DNA of 64,000 nt from Zopfochytrium polystomum (Eukaryota; Chytridiomycota; Chytridiomycetes; Chytridiales; Chytridiaceae). The stretch is from assembly GCA_025765615.1 (NCBI GenBank), contig JAIVFJ010000029.1:124001-188000 (forward strand). Direction: 5' to 3'. Below the pieces are notes generated by a model, which did no database searches, was not told the origin of the DNA, and saw only the letters and a list, made by a program, of their open reading frames with translations. Within the stretch, counting starts at the first letter, position 1. The number at the start of each line of letters is the position of its first letter. Both the position numbers and the translations under genes were made by a program. Below are positions 10,404 to 20,863 of the stretch, one piece after another.

Positions 10404-12026
10404 GATCCCTCTCCTGTGATTGTTCGTTGGGAAGTTCAAATCGGATTGGGATCCGCCTTGAAAAATAACACTCCCTGCATCGTGCAGAGAGACAGGATTG
10501 GCGCAGGTGATGCACACCTCGCGGTGTAATGGTGAAAAAAAAAGCCTGAAGATGGCCGATCGTTCCAAGAGTTTCCAATTGTATCTTTATAACGTCGGTG
10601 GGAAGAAAATAATACAAGTAGTTGCCTGCTTTGTCCTCGACTTCTCTCCGGACAAGACCAGGCTTGAACATATCTCGCAAATACTTCAGCCGTTTCAAGC
10701 TGAGGGGCTGAATGGATGGATTTTGGATGCCCAGCGAGTGAATATACACCTTGATTTTCGAATTGGGAAGTGGCTTGTCACCTCAATACGTTAATAGAAA
10801 GAGATAAGCTTGTATTCTGATCTTATTTGCCACAGTCGATGCTGGGTGGATCCATGGGATGTGGATCCAATCAGGTGATGAATGTGTTCTCAGAGGTAAG
10901 CTTTGCGCCAACCGCCAGCACTCTCATCCAAAGATTAGGGATCTTTCCTTCAACATCCAGAGCCTGAGTCTTGTGAATCAACCGATGAGCGTCTTGCACT
11001 GTATGCTCTAATGCGTTTCACCCTCATTGCTGATCACCTCTCTTGTAGCACAAGGCACTTTATTCGGTTTACATTGCAGACAGAGCAACAATAAGAACGA
11101 TGGTCGCCAATCTTAGTCTAGTAAAACCACGCAGCGCCCCACCGAGTGGCTTAAGCGAAGCGCAGGTTGAACTGTTGCTGGCGTAAACCGTTCCTTGGGG
11201 ATTGACAAATCCCAGAGGTCAATTTACATCGTCTTTGTCTCCCACGCCTCGCGATCAATGGCTCCCCGCGCACACCTCTGGCCACTCTCGTTATACTTCT
11301 GCGAATCACACCAACGAAAGGCATCCGGTTCCCCAGGAAGGATTCCCAAACACAAATCAGCCCGCGTCGGATTCTCATCCTTCGTATTACTTCGACGACG
11401 GTTACGGAGGCCTCAGCCGCCGAGAACTTTTGATTTGGTAGAACCTTGGTTCAATCAGGGGGGCCAGGAGGCGGGTGCCGGGCGGAACCGGGCGGGGCAC
11501 GGGTGAACGGGAAAAAAAAATGAATTATTAATAAAAAGGCGACAAATGTTTTGAGACAACGGGGCAAGGCCGTCGTCATTGACAGCCAACTGAATTTTTG
11601 CTTTGTCTTCTAATTACTAATGTTAGTAAATACACAATATGTTTTATAGTATTGTACAGTCCGCGCGGCACCAAGTCCGGCTCAGCCCGCGCGGCAGGGT
11701 CGCCGCAGCGTCGGCTGCCGGCGCGCCGAGTCTTTGCGGAAGCAGCGGAACACTGTGTGTTTGTGTCTGTGTGTGTGTGCGTGTCTTCCAAACAAAGAAT
11801 TTACTTCGTGTTTGCGGAAAATGCTTTCGTTGTGTTTGGGCGCGCTTCCGACGATATCCACCACCACCACCACCACCACCACCACTTCCTCCTCCTTTTT
11901 TTTATTCTTTTTTTTTTTCTTTTTCTTTTCTCTTGTTTGTTCGCCTCCCAGTACTTCGTTTAAAAGGACTCCGAATCCGCCGAAACCCCCTCCGGCCACT
12001 GAACCCCCACCACCACCACAACCACG
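10404..12026. other. Spacer between the two kinase-like genes
   Basis: No recognised gene in 1.6 kb. A 98-codon ORF at 10498-10794 has no recognisable motif. A CAC trinucleotide run lies at about 11861-11885, followed by T-rich tracts at 11897-11940, within 150 bp of the next start codon. The right end is therefore probably the promoter and 5' UTR of the 12027 gene. Confidence 0.35.
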
Positions 12027-13224
12027 ATGCTTCAATCAACGGTCCTCATTCTTGCCTTCGTCTTCCTGCTTACCACTTCGGCCCCGTCGCTCGCAATGAG
12101 GCGGTCACGAATGGGAGGCGACCTGTCCGGAATGTCTGGCTCCACCAGCAGCTCGGCCGAGGGCAATACGATTAAAGTCAAGGGACACTCTGTCCAGGTT
12201 TGTTTCCTTCTGCCGAACCTCAACGCTCCCCACATGCGTTACGGACCTCTGTCCAGTCGGCCACACTGATCCCTCATTAATCGACCTTCGTCGCAAGGTT
12301 GGAAAAGAGATCGGTCGGGGCGGATCGGGAACGGTGTACAGTGCTACTACAAGCAGTGGGGGTAGCGCTGCTTACAAAGAGCTGCACCCAGGGACCGAAT
12401 GGACAAAACATGAGGTCGACGCGACGCGTGCGGGTATGTGCATGTTACGAATCTTCTCATCGTTCTCATTTTGTTGATCTGATCATTTTCGCTCAACCCC
12501 CCATTGAAACATTGATCACATAGCCAAGCAACACATTGCCAACAACGACAAAGGCATGATACAGACAAAGGTGGGCCACTCGAGCCTCAAAGATCACCTT
12601 AAGAACAACCGCGACTCTTCGCCCGGACGCATGACCGCGGAGATCGATCGTCAGATCAACAAGCAGCAAGACAAGGCCGGGTACAATCACAACGACGTCA
12701 AAGGCGAGAACATCCGCGTTGGGACAAAGAAAGATGTAAGCAGAAAGTTCTGCCCTCTGAAAGGTTTCTCATCGAATTAACGCACACACTCAAATAAAAC
12801 CTATACCACACCAAACCGCAGGGCTCTGCGAAATACAGACTCGTGGATTGGTCAGAGGGTGCGTATACGTTGCATCAACTTTTCCTACAATCGCACTTCC
12901 TCATCTAGCTTCCCACCGCAACTTCGAAATCTGTTAGCCAAGCCCGGCAACGCATCGTCAAGGAACAAGAAAGACGGAACCGACAACATCAGAGAGTTCT
13001 GTGATGACCACATGTCCTTCCGCTCCCAGGGAGGTCGACTGTTCCGACGAGCCGGCCGCTGTTCCAAGGGCGGTGCTACCACTGGCAAGAAAACCACCAC
13101 GCCGGCCAAGGCAGCTCCCGCAGGCGGTGCCACTCGAGCGGCTCCGGCGCGAGCGGCGACCTCCGGAGGCGGTGGGAAGAAGGCGGCAAGCGCCGCTCCC
13201 ACAAAGCCAAAGGGTCGAAAGTAG
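12027..13224 (+). CDS. Secreted minimal protein-kinase-like protein
   Basis: Exons 12027-12197, 12298-12433, 12524-12735, 12822-12858 and 12938-13224 join in phase to 280 residues. Residues 1-23 are a hydrophobic signal peptide ending TSAPSLA. A kinase-like core follows: glycine-rich loop IGRGGSGTVY (62-71), candidate ATP Lys84 in AAYKEL, candidate helix-C Glu96, catalytic loop H158-N-D160-V-K162-G-E-N165, and D182-W-S in place of DFG. Only about 58 residues separate helix C from the catalytic loop, and almost no C-lobe follows: a short EFCDDHMSFR segment leads straight into a basic Lys/Ala/Gly tail. All catalytic residues of the HxDxKxxN pattern are present, so activity is possible. It may act outside the cell or in a host. 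The kinase call is inference from motif order. A decayed paralog lies at 7600-10403. Confidence 0.75.
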
Positions 13225-14130
13225 TTTTACTCCTGTTCGTCTTCCTTTCAATCGACTTTGGTCTTCTTCGTTGTTTCCTTCCAAGCATACATACATAAGA
13301 AAAGAATATAAATCGCCCCACAGCTTACAAAATGCGATTTCAAGTCACTTCGTTTGTGGGCTCGGAGAGGGAACCCGGGAAATGCCGATTCAGACGTGGG
13401 ATCACCCTGCTAGTGAGGATAAAATCGTCCCCTCCCAGTCTGTCTCAGCGTAGCGATTCATGCAGCTTAAGCGGCGATCTCTGAGGAAAAGATAGAAAGC
13501 AGCGCAGCAGCAAATGGCGAGCAGGAAAAAACGGCGCACTGTGTGCCAAAATGATGATCAACACTACTCCCAAGCAATGGTTTGAGAATGAACCCCAACG
13601 AAGAGGGAGTAGCGAAATGCGGTGGGTAATCCAAAGTGATTCAGCTAAAATCCCACTGGGAAGCACAACGCCTTAACTGAGTACTGGGTCCATACGATCC
13701 GGAGATCCTGGATTATAGTCAAGGCACTCTCCATACGAAGGACAGCTGCCCGTGGGTTGTGGGGCAATTCTAGTAACGTTTAGTCAGCACCGCGTTTTAC
13801 ACCCCACTCTGTCACTTTCATTATCGTAACAAGAAGTAAGGCGTTCTTGTGAGACTTACAAATACTGAAGAGTCGTGGTTTTGAAGCCGATAGGTGAAAC
13901 CCGTGAAAGGCCTTGGTTCTCCAACGAGCTGTTGAGCACATACAGTTTCAGCCTCAAAAAACAGATCTTCGGCCGTCGATGTTTATACTCAGAGCGACTT
14001 CAAATTTGGAAGCAGGGCAATGTTGCTCAAACCCAGCTCGGCGCTCACGTTGACCCAGTTATGAATTCTTCTGGGCGATAACACAAATTCCGAGGGATGA
14101 AGGTGTCGACGGCTCAAGCAAACGAGTTCC
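13225..14130. other. Spacer with first copy of a duplicated segment
   Basis: No supported gene. Bases about 13491-13568 are near-identical to 17459-17538. On the minus strand this stretch reads LIIILAHS and hydrophobic residues, possibly a relic membrane-protein exon. The rest shows nothing recognisable. Confidence 0.35.
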
Positions 14131-14131
14131 T

Positions 14132-14621
14132 TACAGCTCCTCCAGCCACTTGAGCGCGCTGAAGCTCATGATAATCCCTTGGCTGTCGTTGAAGGAGTAT
14201 CCGGTGCTCGTGATGTGCTTGAAGGACGGAGGCAAACGAGAGCTAATCGATAAAGGGTGAGGCCGAAAGGGCGAGTGGAGATCAACTCCTTGCCTCCTCA
14301 CACACATACATGCATTACTAACAACAATGAAACGACTGTCAGATCCTCACACTGCGGTGACGGAGTCGCCAGTCTGGGAACAAACAATTTAGTCGCCGCC
14401 TTCTTTCCAGCCGCAGCAGTCTGCGGGGAAAACCGTGCTCGGGGGACGGAGAAGGCATACCCACCAGAGGAATCCACAAAGGAAAAAGCAAGACGGCCGC
14501 CCAAGGGAAGAGAACGACTGAGGAAATGGAGGTAACGAGAGGGAGGGCCCAGGGTGCGGGAGGCTGCGGGTGGGAAAGTACCCTGGGCCTCCCTCCTCGG
14601 AGATCGCAGCTTAAGCTGCAT
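14132..14621 (-). pseudogene. Unrecognised gene fragment within a duplicated segment
   Basis: The minus strand reads GYSFNDSQGIIMSF and then ALKWLEEL with a stop at about 14132. It is preceded by a possible acceptor (GATTAG, near 14242) and a putative upstream exon at about 14365-14621. The pattern looks like the last two exons of a small protein, but no family was recognised. A truncated second copy (17550-17800) repeats the upstream half and stops after SFNDSQ. It may be a real gene end or a relic. Confidence 0.3.
14179..14430. repeat. Segmental duplication, copy 1
   Basis: About 250 bp that recur at 17550-17800 with only a few substitutions (for example AACAACAATG against AACATCAATG). Copy 1 has about 600 bp between this block and the upstream duplicated block at 13491-13568. 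In copy 2 the two blocks are almost joined, so one copy has suffered a deletion or the other an insertion. Confidence 0.85.
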
Positions 14622-15027
14622 GAATCACTACGCTGAGACAATCTCCTGCGTCGGTCGGCCCAGGGTGCTAGTTCGTCCAAGAAACCCGCAGGGGGGCCGG
14701 CTGACTACTGCTGGCGACACCACAGACTCGAGGTGCATGGCAATCGATTCTGAGTGTTGCTCTGCCTATTGGTGCTGACTGTGTGGATTGGTGTCTGAGC
14801 CGTTGCTGAACGGCCAGAAATGACAGGAAATGATTCTCTTGGCGAGAATCTAATCGCTGAAGCTCCTGGTGCAACTGCGTGCCGCAAATGTCCTGCCCAC
14901 AAAAACCACCCAGCGCCAATGTGGTGTGCTGGGCATGCGAACTGACTTGCTGCCTGCCGATGACTGTCAGAAAAAGCCGAGGCGATGCGGCAACGGGTGG
15001 CAGTTGCATCCTCAAGGCCGATGAACA

Positions 15028-15312
15028 TTGCAGAAGATTTGTGTGCCGCTTGTCAGCTTGCTAGCGCCCGCGGACCTCCCCGTCGGTGCGGACAGCTGGA
15101 AGGGCGTGCACGTGCGGGACGGCGTGCGCGCGCGGTACGTGCAAAAGAACGATGAGGAGCACGCCGAGGGCGAAAAGGGCGACGGTACGACCGAGTGGGT
15201 GTGCAAGCCTGTTCCGGCAGGGCACCGATTCGAAGTGAGTTTGGTGTGGGAGCTTGTTGCTGCGGACGGGCTCAAGTGGACGCTGTCGGAGACGGACTTG
15301 TGGAGGAGAAGG
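15028..15312 (+). pseudogene. DUF4139 C-terminal fragment (tandem partial copy)
   Basis: Reads LLAPADLPVGADSWKGV, VRARYVQKN, GTTEWVCKPVPAG and VSLVWELVA, then WTLSETD. It is clearly homologous to the last about 90 codons of the DUF4139 copy ending at 16449 (LLAPAGLP there corresponds to VLAPAGLPVGEDSWKGV). No upstream part of the domain is attached. It is a truncated duplicate of the neighbouring gene end. Confidence 0.65.
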
Positions 15313-15539
15313 TGCGTTTTCGATAGGGTGCGTTGTCTTATTCTCTGTTGGTCCACTTGTTCCAAGTTGGTTTCCACCAGTACCAGAAGTGTTCCGATTC
15401 AATACATTCCGACCTATATCTTGAAGCCAGAACCGTGTGGAAAACTAGTAGCTCTGAGCTATTTTGTTTCTCCGTGCCCAGTACTGAGAGGGAAATCGAC
15501 GCCGAACCAAAACTGCGAAGAGCGTTTGGCGAAAAGAGC

Positions 15540-16449
15540 CGTGTCATGATCCATTATCGTGCGGTTGTGTCGCAGGACTGGAGAGGCTTGGGATGACGTC
15601 GCGCTGACCCTGAGTGACTCGACCGTCCCCCTCCTCGGACTGGCCCTCTCTTGTGTCCATATTCGATGTTGCTGCTCCGTCGACAGTTCCAAGCGGTGGT
15701 AAAAGCGCCAAAGATACCAAAGTGTTTATCGCTGAGCTGGTGCTGGAGAGTATCGATGTGGAGTGGGTCGTGGTGCCGAAGGAGGCTCCGACTGCTTTCA
15801 CTCTGGTCTGTCAATCCGCTCGTTCCTTAACAAAAATACAGAGCAAGATCACGAACTCGACCCCTACGTCCTCCTCCTTGGTCCCGCCTCCTTCCTCGTG
15901 AACAACTCATTCTCGACCAAATCCGCCCTCCCACTGGTCCACCCCTGCGAATTTTTCACCGCCAAGCTTGGCCCCGACCCCTCTATCCGCGCCACCCTCT
16001 CACCCCTCGTCCAAAAGCGCACCCAGGCAACCAATGGCACCATCACCTTCTTTAGCCGGCGCCTCGCGATCCACAACACGCGCCCCTCTGCGCTCCCCCG
16101 CCTCGTCGTGCGCGACCAGGTACCCGTCCGCGGCGCCAGCAACGAGACCAAGGTCGCGGTGCTGGCGCCCGCGGGCCTGCCCGTTGGCGAGGACAGCTGG
16201 AAGGGCGTCGCCGTGAGGGAGGGCGTGCAGGCGCGGTACGCGCAGAAGAACGAAGGGGAGAGGTTGGAGGGCGCGAAGGGGGACGGTACGATCGAGTGGG
16301 TGTGTACACGCGTTGCTGCGGGACAGAGGTTGGAAGCTAGCCTGGTGTGGGAGGTGAGCGCACCAACCGGTTACAGTTGGACAGTGTCTGAGACGGATGA
16401 GAAGCCTCGCAAGCGCGATGCCCTTTCGCAGAAGGTCTTCGGGCTCTGA
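15540..16449 (+). pseudogene. DUF4139 (mucoidy-inhibitor-A-like) domain protein, N-terminally damaged
   Basis: The segment MIHYRAVVSQ near 15546-15580 and RTGEAWDDVALTLSDST just after it match the start of DUF4139 domains but lie in different frames. After it come AKDTKVFIAEL, DVEWVVVPK, an intron or gap near 15805-15855, then DPYVLLLGPASF, TKSALPLVHP, FFSRRLAIHNTRP, GVQARYAQKN and LVWEVSAP, ending at 16449. In fungi this family (full length about 500-700 residues with a DUF4140 N-terminal part) has no settled biochemical role. The N-terminal DUF4140 half is absent. The longest intact frame, 15763-16449, could still yield a truncated protein. The gene lies between duplicated blocks and shares sequence with the fragment at 15028. 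Confidence 0.65.
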
Positions 16450-16524
16450 TTGAATGTTGGCTTGTGTGGCCAAGCTTTTTTTATTTTTGAGGAACAGCCA
16501 CACAAAAAAGCAATTGTCCCAAAC

Positions 16525-17257
16525 ATGTCCGACGAGGTTGTCGTTCGAAGGTTGGTCCACCCAACTCAACCCAACCCGACCCCTTGACAACAAACTCACA
16601 GCCCACGTTCATGCAACGTGCAGAGTCGATGCAGGAAACCCGAAGGAGCAGAATGCCATGATCGACCTAACCCGCAGGGCGTTCTTCAACCAATTCGAAC
16701 CCGGCGCCGACGAGCACTACCTCCTTCACCTGCTCCAGTCGCACCCCGACCACATCCCCGATCTCTACTTTGCCGCCTTCCTCGACAACGAGCCCGCCGG
16801 CTGCATCGCCTTCACACGATCGTCAGTCTCGCACGACGACGGCACCCTCACCGAGACGTGCACTTTCGGTCCCGTGTGCACAAGGCCCGATCTCCAGGGT
16901 CGCGGCATCGCGCGCAAGCTGATTTCGCACTCGCTGGACGCCGCCAGAGACCTGGGATTCAAGGCGTGCATCATCTTTGGCGATCCGCGCTTCTACTGGA
17001 GGCTTGGGTTCCGCTGCGCGGAGCGGTACGACATCGCCGACGAGGACGGGTACTTTCAGGTTGCCATGATGGCGAGGGAGATCCAGCCGGGTTCGCTGAG
17101 GGCTGGGACGTTTCGGGACTCGGGGGTGTTTCGGTCGCTGGAGCGCGCGGAAGAGTGGGACAGGGAGAGGGGGGCGGAGATGTGGGACAAGGTGGAGGGG
17201 CGACCCAGCCAGCTGGACTTTAAGCTGCTTAGCTCGCTGTGCTACAAACGTACTTAG
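16525..17257 (+). CDS. GNAT-family N-acetyltransferase
   Basis: Acetyl-CoA-dependent acyltransferase of the Gcn5-related superfamily (YhbS-like pattern). Exon 1 is 16525-16550 (MSDEVVVR), intron 16551-16623, exon 2 16624-17257; the join restores Arg and gives 219 residues. A longer open frame starts at 16454 but has no support, since its extra residues look like translated intron. Motifs: LTRRAFFNQF (helix 1), GCIAFTRS (beta 4), FGPVCTRPDLQGRGIARKLI containing the Q/RxxGxG/A acetyl-CoA-binding loop (QGRGIA), and FYWRLGFR near the end. The substrate cannot be predicted. It is transcribed in the same direction as the DUF4139 relic, and the start is about 75 bp after its stop. Confidence 0.85.
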
Positions 17258-17908
17258 TCCCGCAATTCTCTTGTGCACCTAATGTTCAAAAAACAAGAGC
17301 GACGACCCAAACTTAAAACCTGAGGCAAACACCAACCGACAGCAATATCTGTCGTGAGCCGGAATTCAGCTCATCCAAGGGCACCCAGACCCTAGTTGGC
17401 AGATCGCCCCCTCGCTTCAATGGCCACCTTCGCCCGCCGATGTTTCCAGCGGCGCCAAAGATAGCAAGCAGCGCAGCAGCAAATGGCGAGCAGGAAAAAC
17501 GGCACACTGTGTGCCAAAATGATGATCAACACACTACTCCAGTGCAATCTTGGCTGTCGTTGAAGGAGTATCCGGTGCTCGTGATGTGCTTGAAGGACGG
17601 AGGCAAACGAGAGCTAATCGATAAAGGGTGAGGCCGAAAGGGCGAGTGGAGGTCAACTCCTTGCCTCCTCACACACATACATGCATTACTAACATCAATG
17701 AAACGACTGTCAGATCCTCACACTGCGGTGACGGAGTCGCCAGTCTGGGAACAAACAATTTAGTCGCCGCCTTCTTTCCAGCCGCAGCAGTCTGCGGGAA
17801 CCGTGGCGTTCACGGGCAGCAGGCTTCGGACAGCAACGCAGTCGCTACTGGTCGCCATTCCTCGCTTGGCTCTTAACCGGCTGCTAAGCCAGATCGGCAG
17901 CAGACAAA
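17258..17908. repeat. Segmental duplication, copy 2, and flanks
   Basis: Holds the second copies of the duplicated blocks: 17459-17538 (matching 13491-13568) and 17550-17800 (matching 14179-14430), in the same order and orientation. The minus-strand reading of 17340-17540 gives a hydrophobic segment followed by WRRWKHRRAK, which may be a relic transmembrane exon. No complete gene is seen. Confidence 0.7.
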
Positions 17909-18016
17909 ATGCAGGCACTGGCGAAATCGATTTGCCTCGCTCTGTTTGTGTTGTCTGTTCATGGTTCAGTGCCTCGCCTATGGCATCATCAACCCAGGAA
18001 GAAAGATTTTGCGTAA
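17909..18016 (+). CDS. Possible 35-residue secreted peptide
   Basis: A very short ORF reads MQALAKSICLALFVLSVHG followed by a basic Trp/His-containing segment and a stop. The N-terminus has the form of a signal peptide. An AATAAA lies about 45 bp downstream. No homology was recognised. A chance ORF is at least as likely. Confidence 0.2.
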   Translation: MQALAKSICLALFVLSVHGSVPRLWHHQPRKKDFA

Positions 18017-18274
18017 TAGAGTAACGAGAAATCCGCCAAACTGCCGCACGCACGAGCTGCAATAAAGTCGATCCGTGCTGGTAGCTGCTTTGAAGGCACG
18101 GCTGCTGATGGATCATCCCGAAGGGGTTTCAAGTCAGGGAAAGACCTCTTAATCCTCTCTTTGGAGAATGTGTGTTGCTCCAACTTTCTTGAGGGAGACG
18201 ATCGGAAGTGCTACTCTATAACCCAAACAACTACAGAAGGCAGCCAAGACGAAAAATGGACTTCCGCGTAAAAG

Positions 18275-18364
18275 TGCCTGAGCAGTGAATTGAACACTGG
18301 ACCCTTACATTGCAGCTCTCGTTTGAGGTACAAGTGTAAAGCTCTACCCCTGAGCTACACAGGC
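18275..18364 (-). tRNA. tRNA-Thr (anticodon TGU) with an 18-nt intron
   Basis: The minus strand folds as a cloverleaf. Acceptor GCCTGTG pairs with CTCAGGC (one T-T mismatch at the sixth pair). D arm is GCTC-AGGGGTA-GAGC. Anticodon stem is TTACA/TGTAA with loop C-T-TGT-A-A. T arm is CAGTG-TTCAATT-CACTG, and the discriminator is A. Without the intron it is 72 nt. The 18-nt intron lies one base 3' of the anticodon (after position 37), the canonical place for eukaryotic nuclear tRNA introns. The 3' flank is CTTTT, a pol III terminator-like run. The TGT anticodon reads ACA threonine codons. Confidence 0.88.
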
Positions 18365-18736
18365 TCTGCAGCACGTAGAAAAAAATCAACCGAAGCACTA
18401 CCAGTACAACACCTGCCAATGCAAACCCAACCTTTCCAGTTAAAGAATTTGAGCGAGACGTGGTTTTTATACTGTTCGGCGGTTCTCCGTGCCTGGTTGC
18501 AAAGATTTTCCTGCGCTTCCCAGTTTGTGGATGCACTTCTATTCAGTCGGCAAGATTCTTGCAAACTTCACCCAACTAATTTGTTTGGGGCATGGTTAGG
18601 AGGCGACGTGAGCAAGTCAGCGGCATCACGAGGAAATAGCGCAAATAAGAGAGATGAAGAATGAAGAAACGCCCATTCCACAAAAAGGGTAACAATTAGA
18701 AGATAACTGAGCCCCAACGCTTCTGCCCCCAAATTA
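18365..18736. other. Spacer between tRNA and MFS gene
   Basis: No gene recognised. It forms the 5' flank of the tRNA and the 3' flank of the MFS transporter gene, which both lie on the minus strand. Confidence 0.35.
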
Positions 18737-20863
18737 TCACTTCTTCCGAGAGCCGCCCCCAGGCGCCCCTCTGATCTGCGCCGGCTTCACAAACGGCGCC
18801 GCGACCAGAATCGCCCCCGAAAACAGCAGCAGCAGCCTAAAGATATTCGCGTACGCCGTCGTAAACGAATCCAACAGCTCCACCAGCGCCTCCGCCGCGT
18901 TCGGGACCGCCCCGCTCGCCGCCGCGGCGACAAGCGCCTCCCTCAGCACGACGACCTGTGTCCTCGGAATAGCGCTCAACGCGGGCGACGACTCGAGCAC
19001 GCGGATGAGAGTCGGGTGCGAGTCGATCTGGGTCGACAGGACGTTGTTGAGCATGGTGCCCGTGATGGCGATGCCAAAGGCGCCGCCGAGCGTCTGCATG
19101 AACTGGGAGACGGCCGTGACGACGGCGATTTTCGGGAGGTCCACGGAGGCTTGGAGACCGATGATGCGGATCTGGATGAGGGAGCCGCAGCCGACGCCGA
19201 GGATGAGGAGGAAGCAGACGCGGGCGGCGAGGGAGGACGAAGGGGTGAGGAAGGAGGTCGCGATCAAGCCGGCGGAGACGAGGACGCCGCCGATGTAGAG
19301 GAAGTGGACGTATTTGCCGGTGCGGGACACGATTTGGCCGGATGAGATGGAGAGGAGGACGACGCCAAAGATAAGAGGGATCGTGTTCAGGCCAGCCGCT
19401 GTGGCCGAGACACCGTAGTCGACTTGGAAGAAGAGCCTGTGGTTTGGTTTAAGAAGCGTAAGTGATGGGAGTTGTCAAGCAAGTTAACAAAACAGGCAAG
19501 AAATCGCTTACGCAATGTAGTACACGGCCGAGAAGAACGCCGCTCCAAGCGAAAAGGCAATCACCAAGAACGCCGGGACGCTCGAGTTCATTAAGATGGA
19601 CGGCGGCACAATCGGGTTCTTGGCGACTTTGGTCTGCACGTACATGAACGCGACGAGCAGGAGGACAGAAACCACGAGAAGCGCAATAGTCTGCGGGGAG
19701 CTCCATTCCCAAGTTGAGCCAGCCAGTTGGATAGGCGTAACGAAGCAAGTGACACCTATGAAGACGATGCAAGTTCCCAAAAAGTCAATCTGACGGATTT
19801 TGTCGGCGACGGAGCCCGTAGGTGCCTCCAGATTCAAAACGAAAATGACGAAAGCCATGGTGATTACGCCGACGGGAAGATTGATGTAGAAGCACCATCT
19901 CCAGAGACCATTGTCAGCAAAGCCGCCGCCGATGAGGGGGCCGATGACAGAGGACAGACCGAAAACGGCGCCAATCATACCCTGGTACTTTCCTGATTGA
20001 AGAGTACAAAAGTATTAGAAAGAATTCAAGCAACCAACACTCCATGGTTACTCACCTCGGTCAGCGATGGAGACGATGTCAGTGATGATAATGAGCACGA
20101 GCGAAAAGATACCGCCTCCGCCTAGAGAGGGAGCCGTAAGCCTTCTGGTCGAGTGTCATGTGGACCGGCAGTCGGGGACTCACCAACACCAGCAATGGCT
20201 CGGCCGACGATAAGAAGTTCCATTGAGTTGGCGGCGCCGCAGATGGCCGATCCAATTTCAAAGACGGCAATCGCAAAGATGAACACCCACTTGCGGCCGA
20301 AAATGTCGGACATGCGTCCGTACCTGGGCGAAGCGGAATAAAACAAGGTGACATGAGCAAGTGGGACAAACGCCATACAACCAATCTGGGGGGTCTTACA
20401 GCAGCGAGAACGAAGTTGCGGTAATCAGGTAAGCGGATCCGATCCACGAGATCAGCTCCTGGTGCCCGAGGTCCGCCACGACGACCCTCAGGATGGTCGA
20501 CACAATCGTCTGGTCCAGCGCGGCCAGCAAGATGGCGAGGAGTAGCGCAACAAAAACCATGGCAAACTGCACGCGGCCGAGCGGGACCTTGACAAAGTCC
20601 TGGTCAAAGGCGGGTCGGGAGGGGGACGACGACGCATCGGGAGGTGGCAGAGGAGCCTCCGGGTCTGCCGACTTTGCGGCCGTGGTGGTGGTGGTGGTGG
20701 TGGAGAGGTCGGCGCCGTCGAGTCCGCCCTCGGTTGTGATGACGAAGCCCTGTTCGGTGCCGGCGAGGGTCGACGACGCCTCCTTCTCGGGTGCGGGCGA
20801 AGGTTGGTGTTGCAGTTTGCCGCTGCTGCTGCTGCTGTTGTCAGTGGAGCTGTCGGTCGCCAT
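18737..20863 (-). CDS. MFS multidrug transporter, DHA2-like
   Basis: Plasma-membrane drug:proton antiporter type. Exons (minus) 20863-20400, 20323-20184, 20121-20056, 19992-19512 and 19436-18737 join to 616 residues, all phases agreeing. A Ser/Pro/Thr-rich cytosolic N-terminus of about 115 residues precedes helix 1. Signatures: [12 protein letters not shown] at the end of helix 1, [13 protein letters not shown], then [14 protein letters not shown] (motif A) after helix 2, GRAIAGVG (motif B area) and [10 protein letters not shown] (motif C). About 14 hydrophobic segments can be counted, as in DHA2. An intron lies inside the helix-2/motif-A junction. Substrates are not predictable. The minus-strand USP gene lies about 850 bp upstream. 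Confidence 0.92.

Noticed and set aside
8084..10749. Long minus-strand ORFs of 126-377 codons, Pro/Arg/Leu-rich
   Set aside because: They are the antisense of GC-rich Gly/Lys/Ala repeats. They lack motifs, and the plus-strand reading is supported by homology to the 12027 gene.
11639..12175. 178-codon ORF with a poly-Pro run
   Set aside because: Low-complexity translation of the CAC/T-rich promoter region. It overlaps the signal-peptide exon of the kinase-like gene in a different frame.
16454..16524. Longer GNAT start at 16454
   Set aside because: The added residues are translated intron-like sequence. The ATG at 16525 with a 73-bp intron gives a typical GNAT N-terminus in phase.
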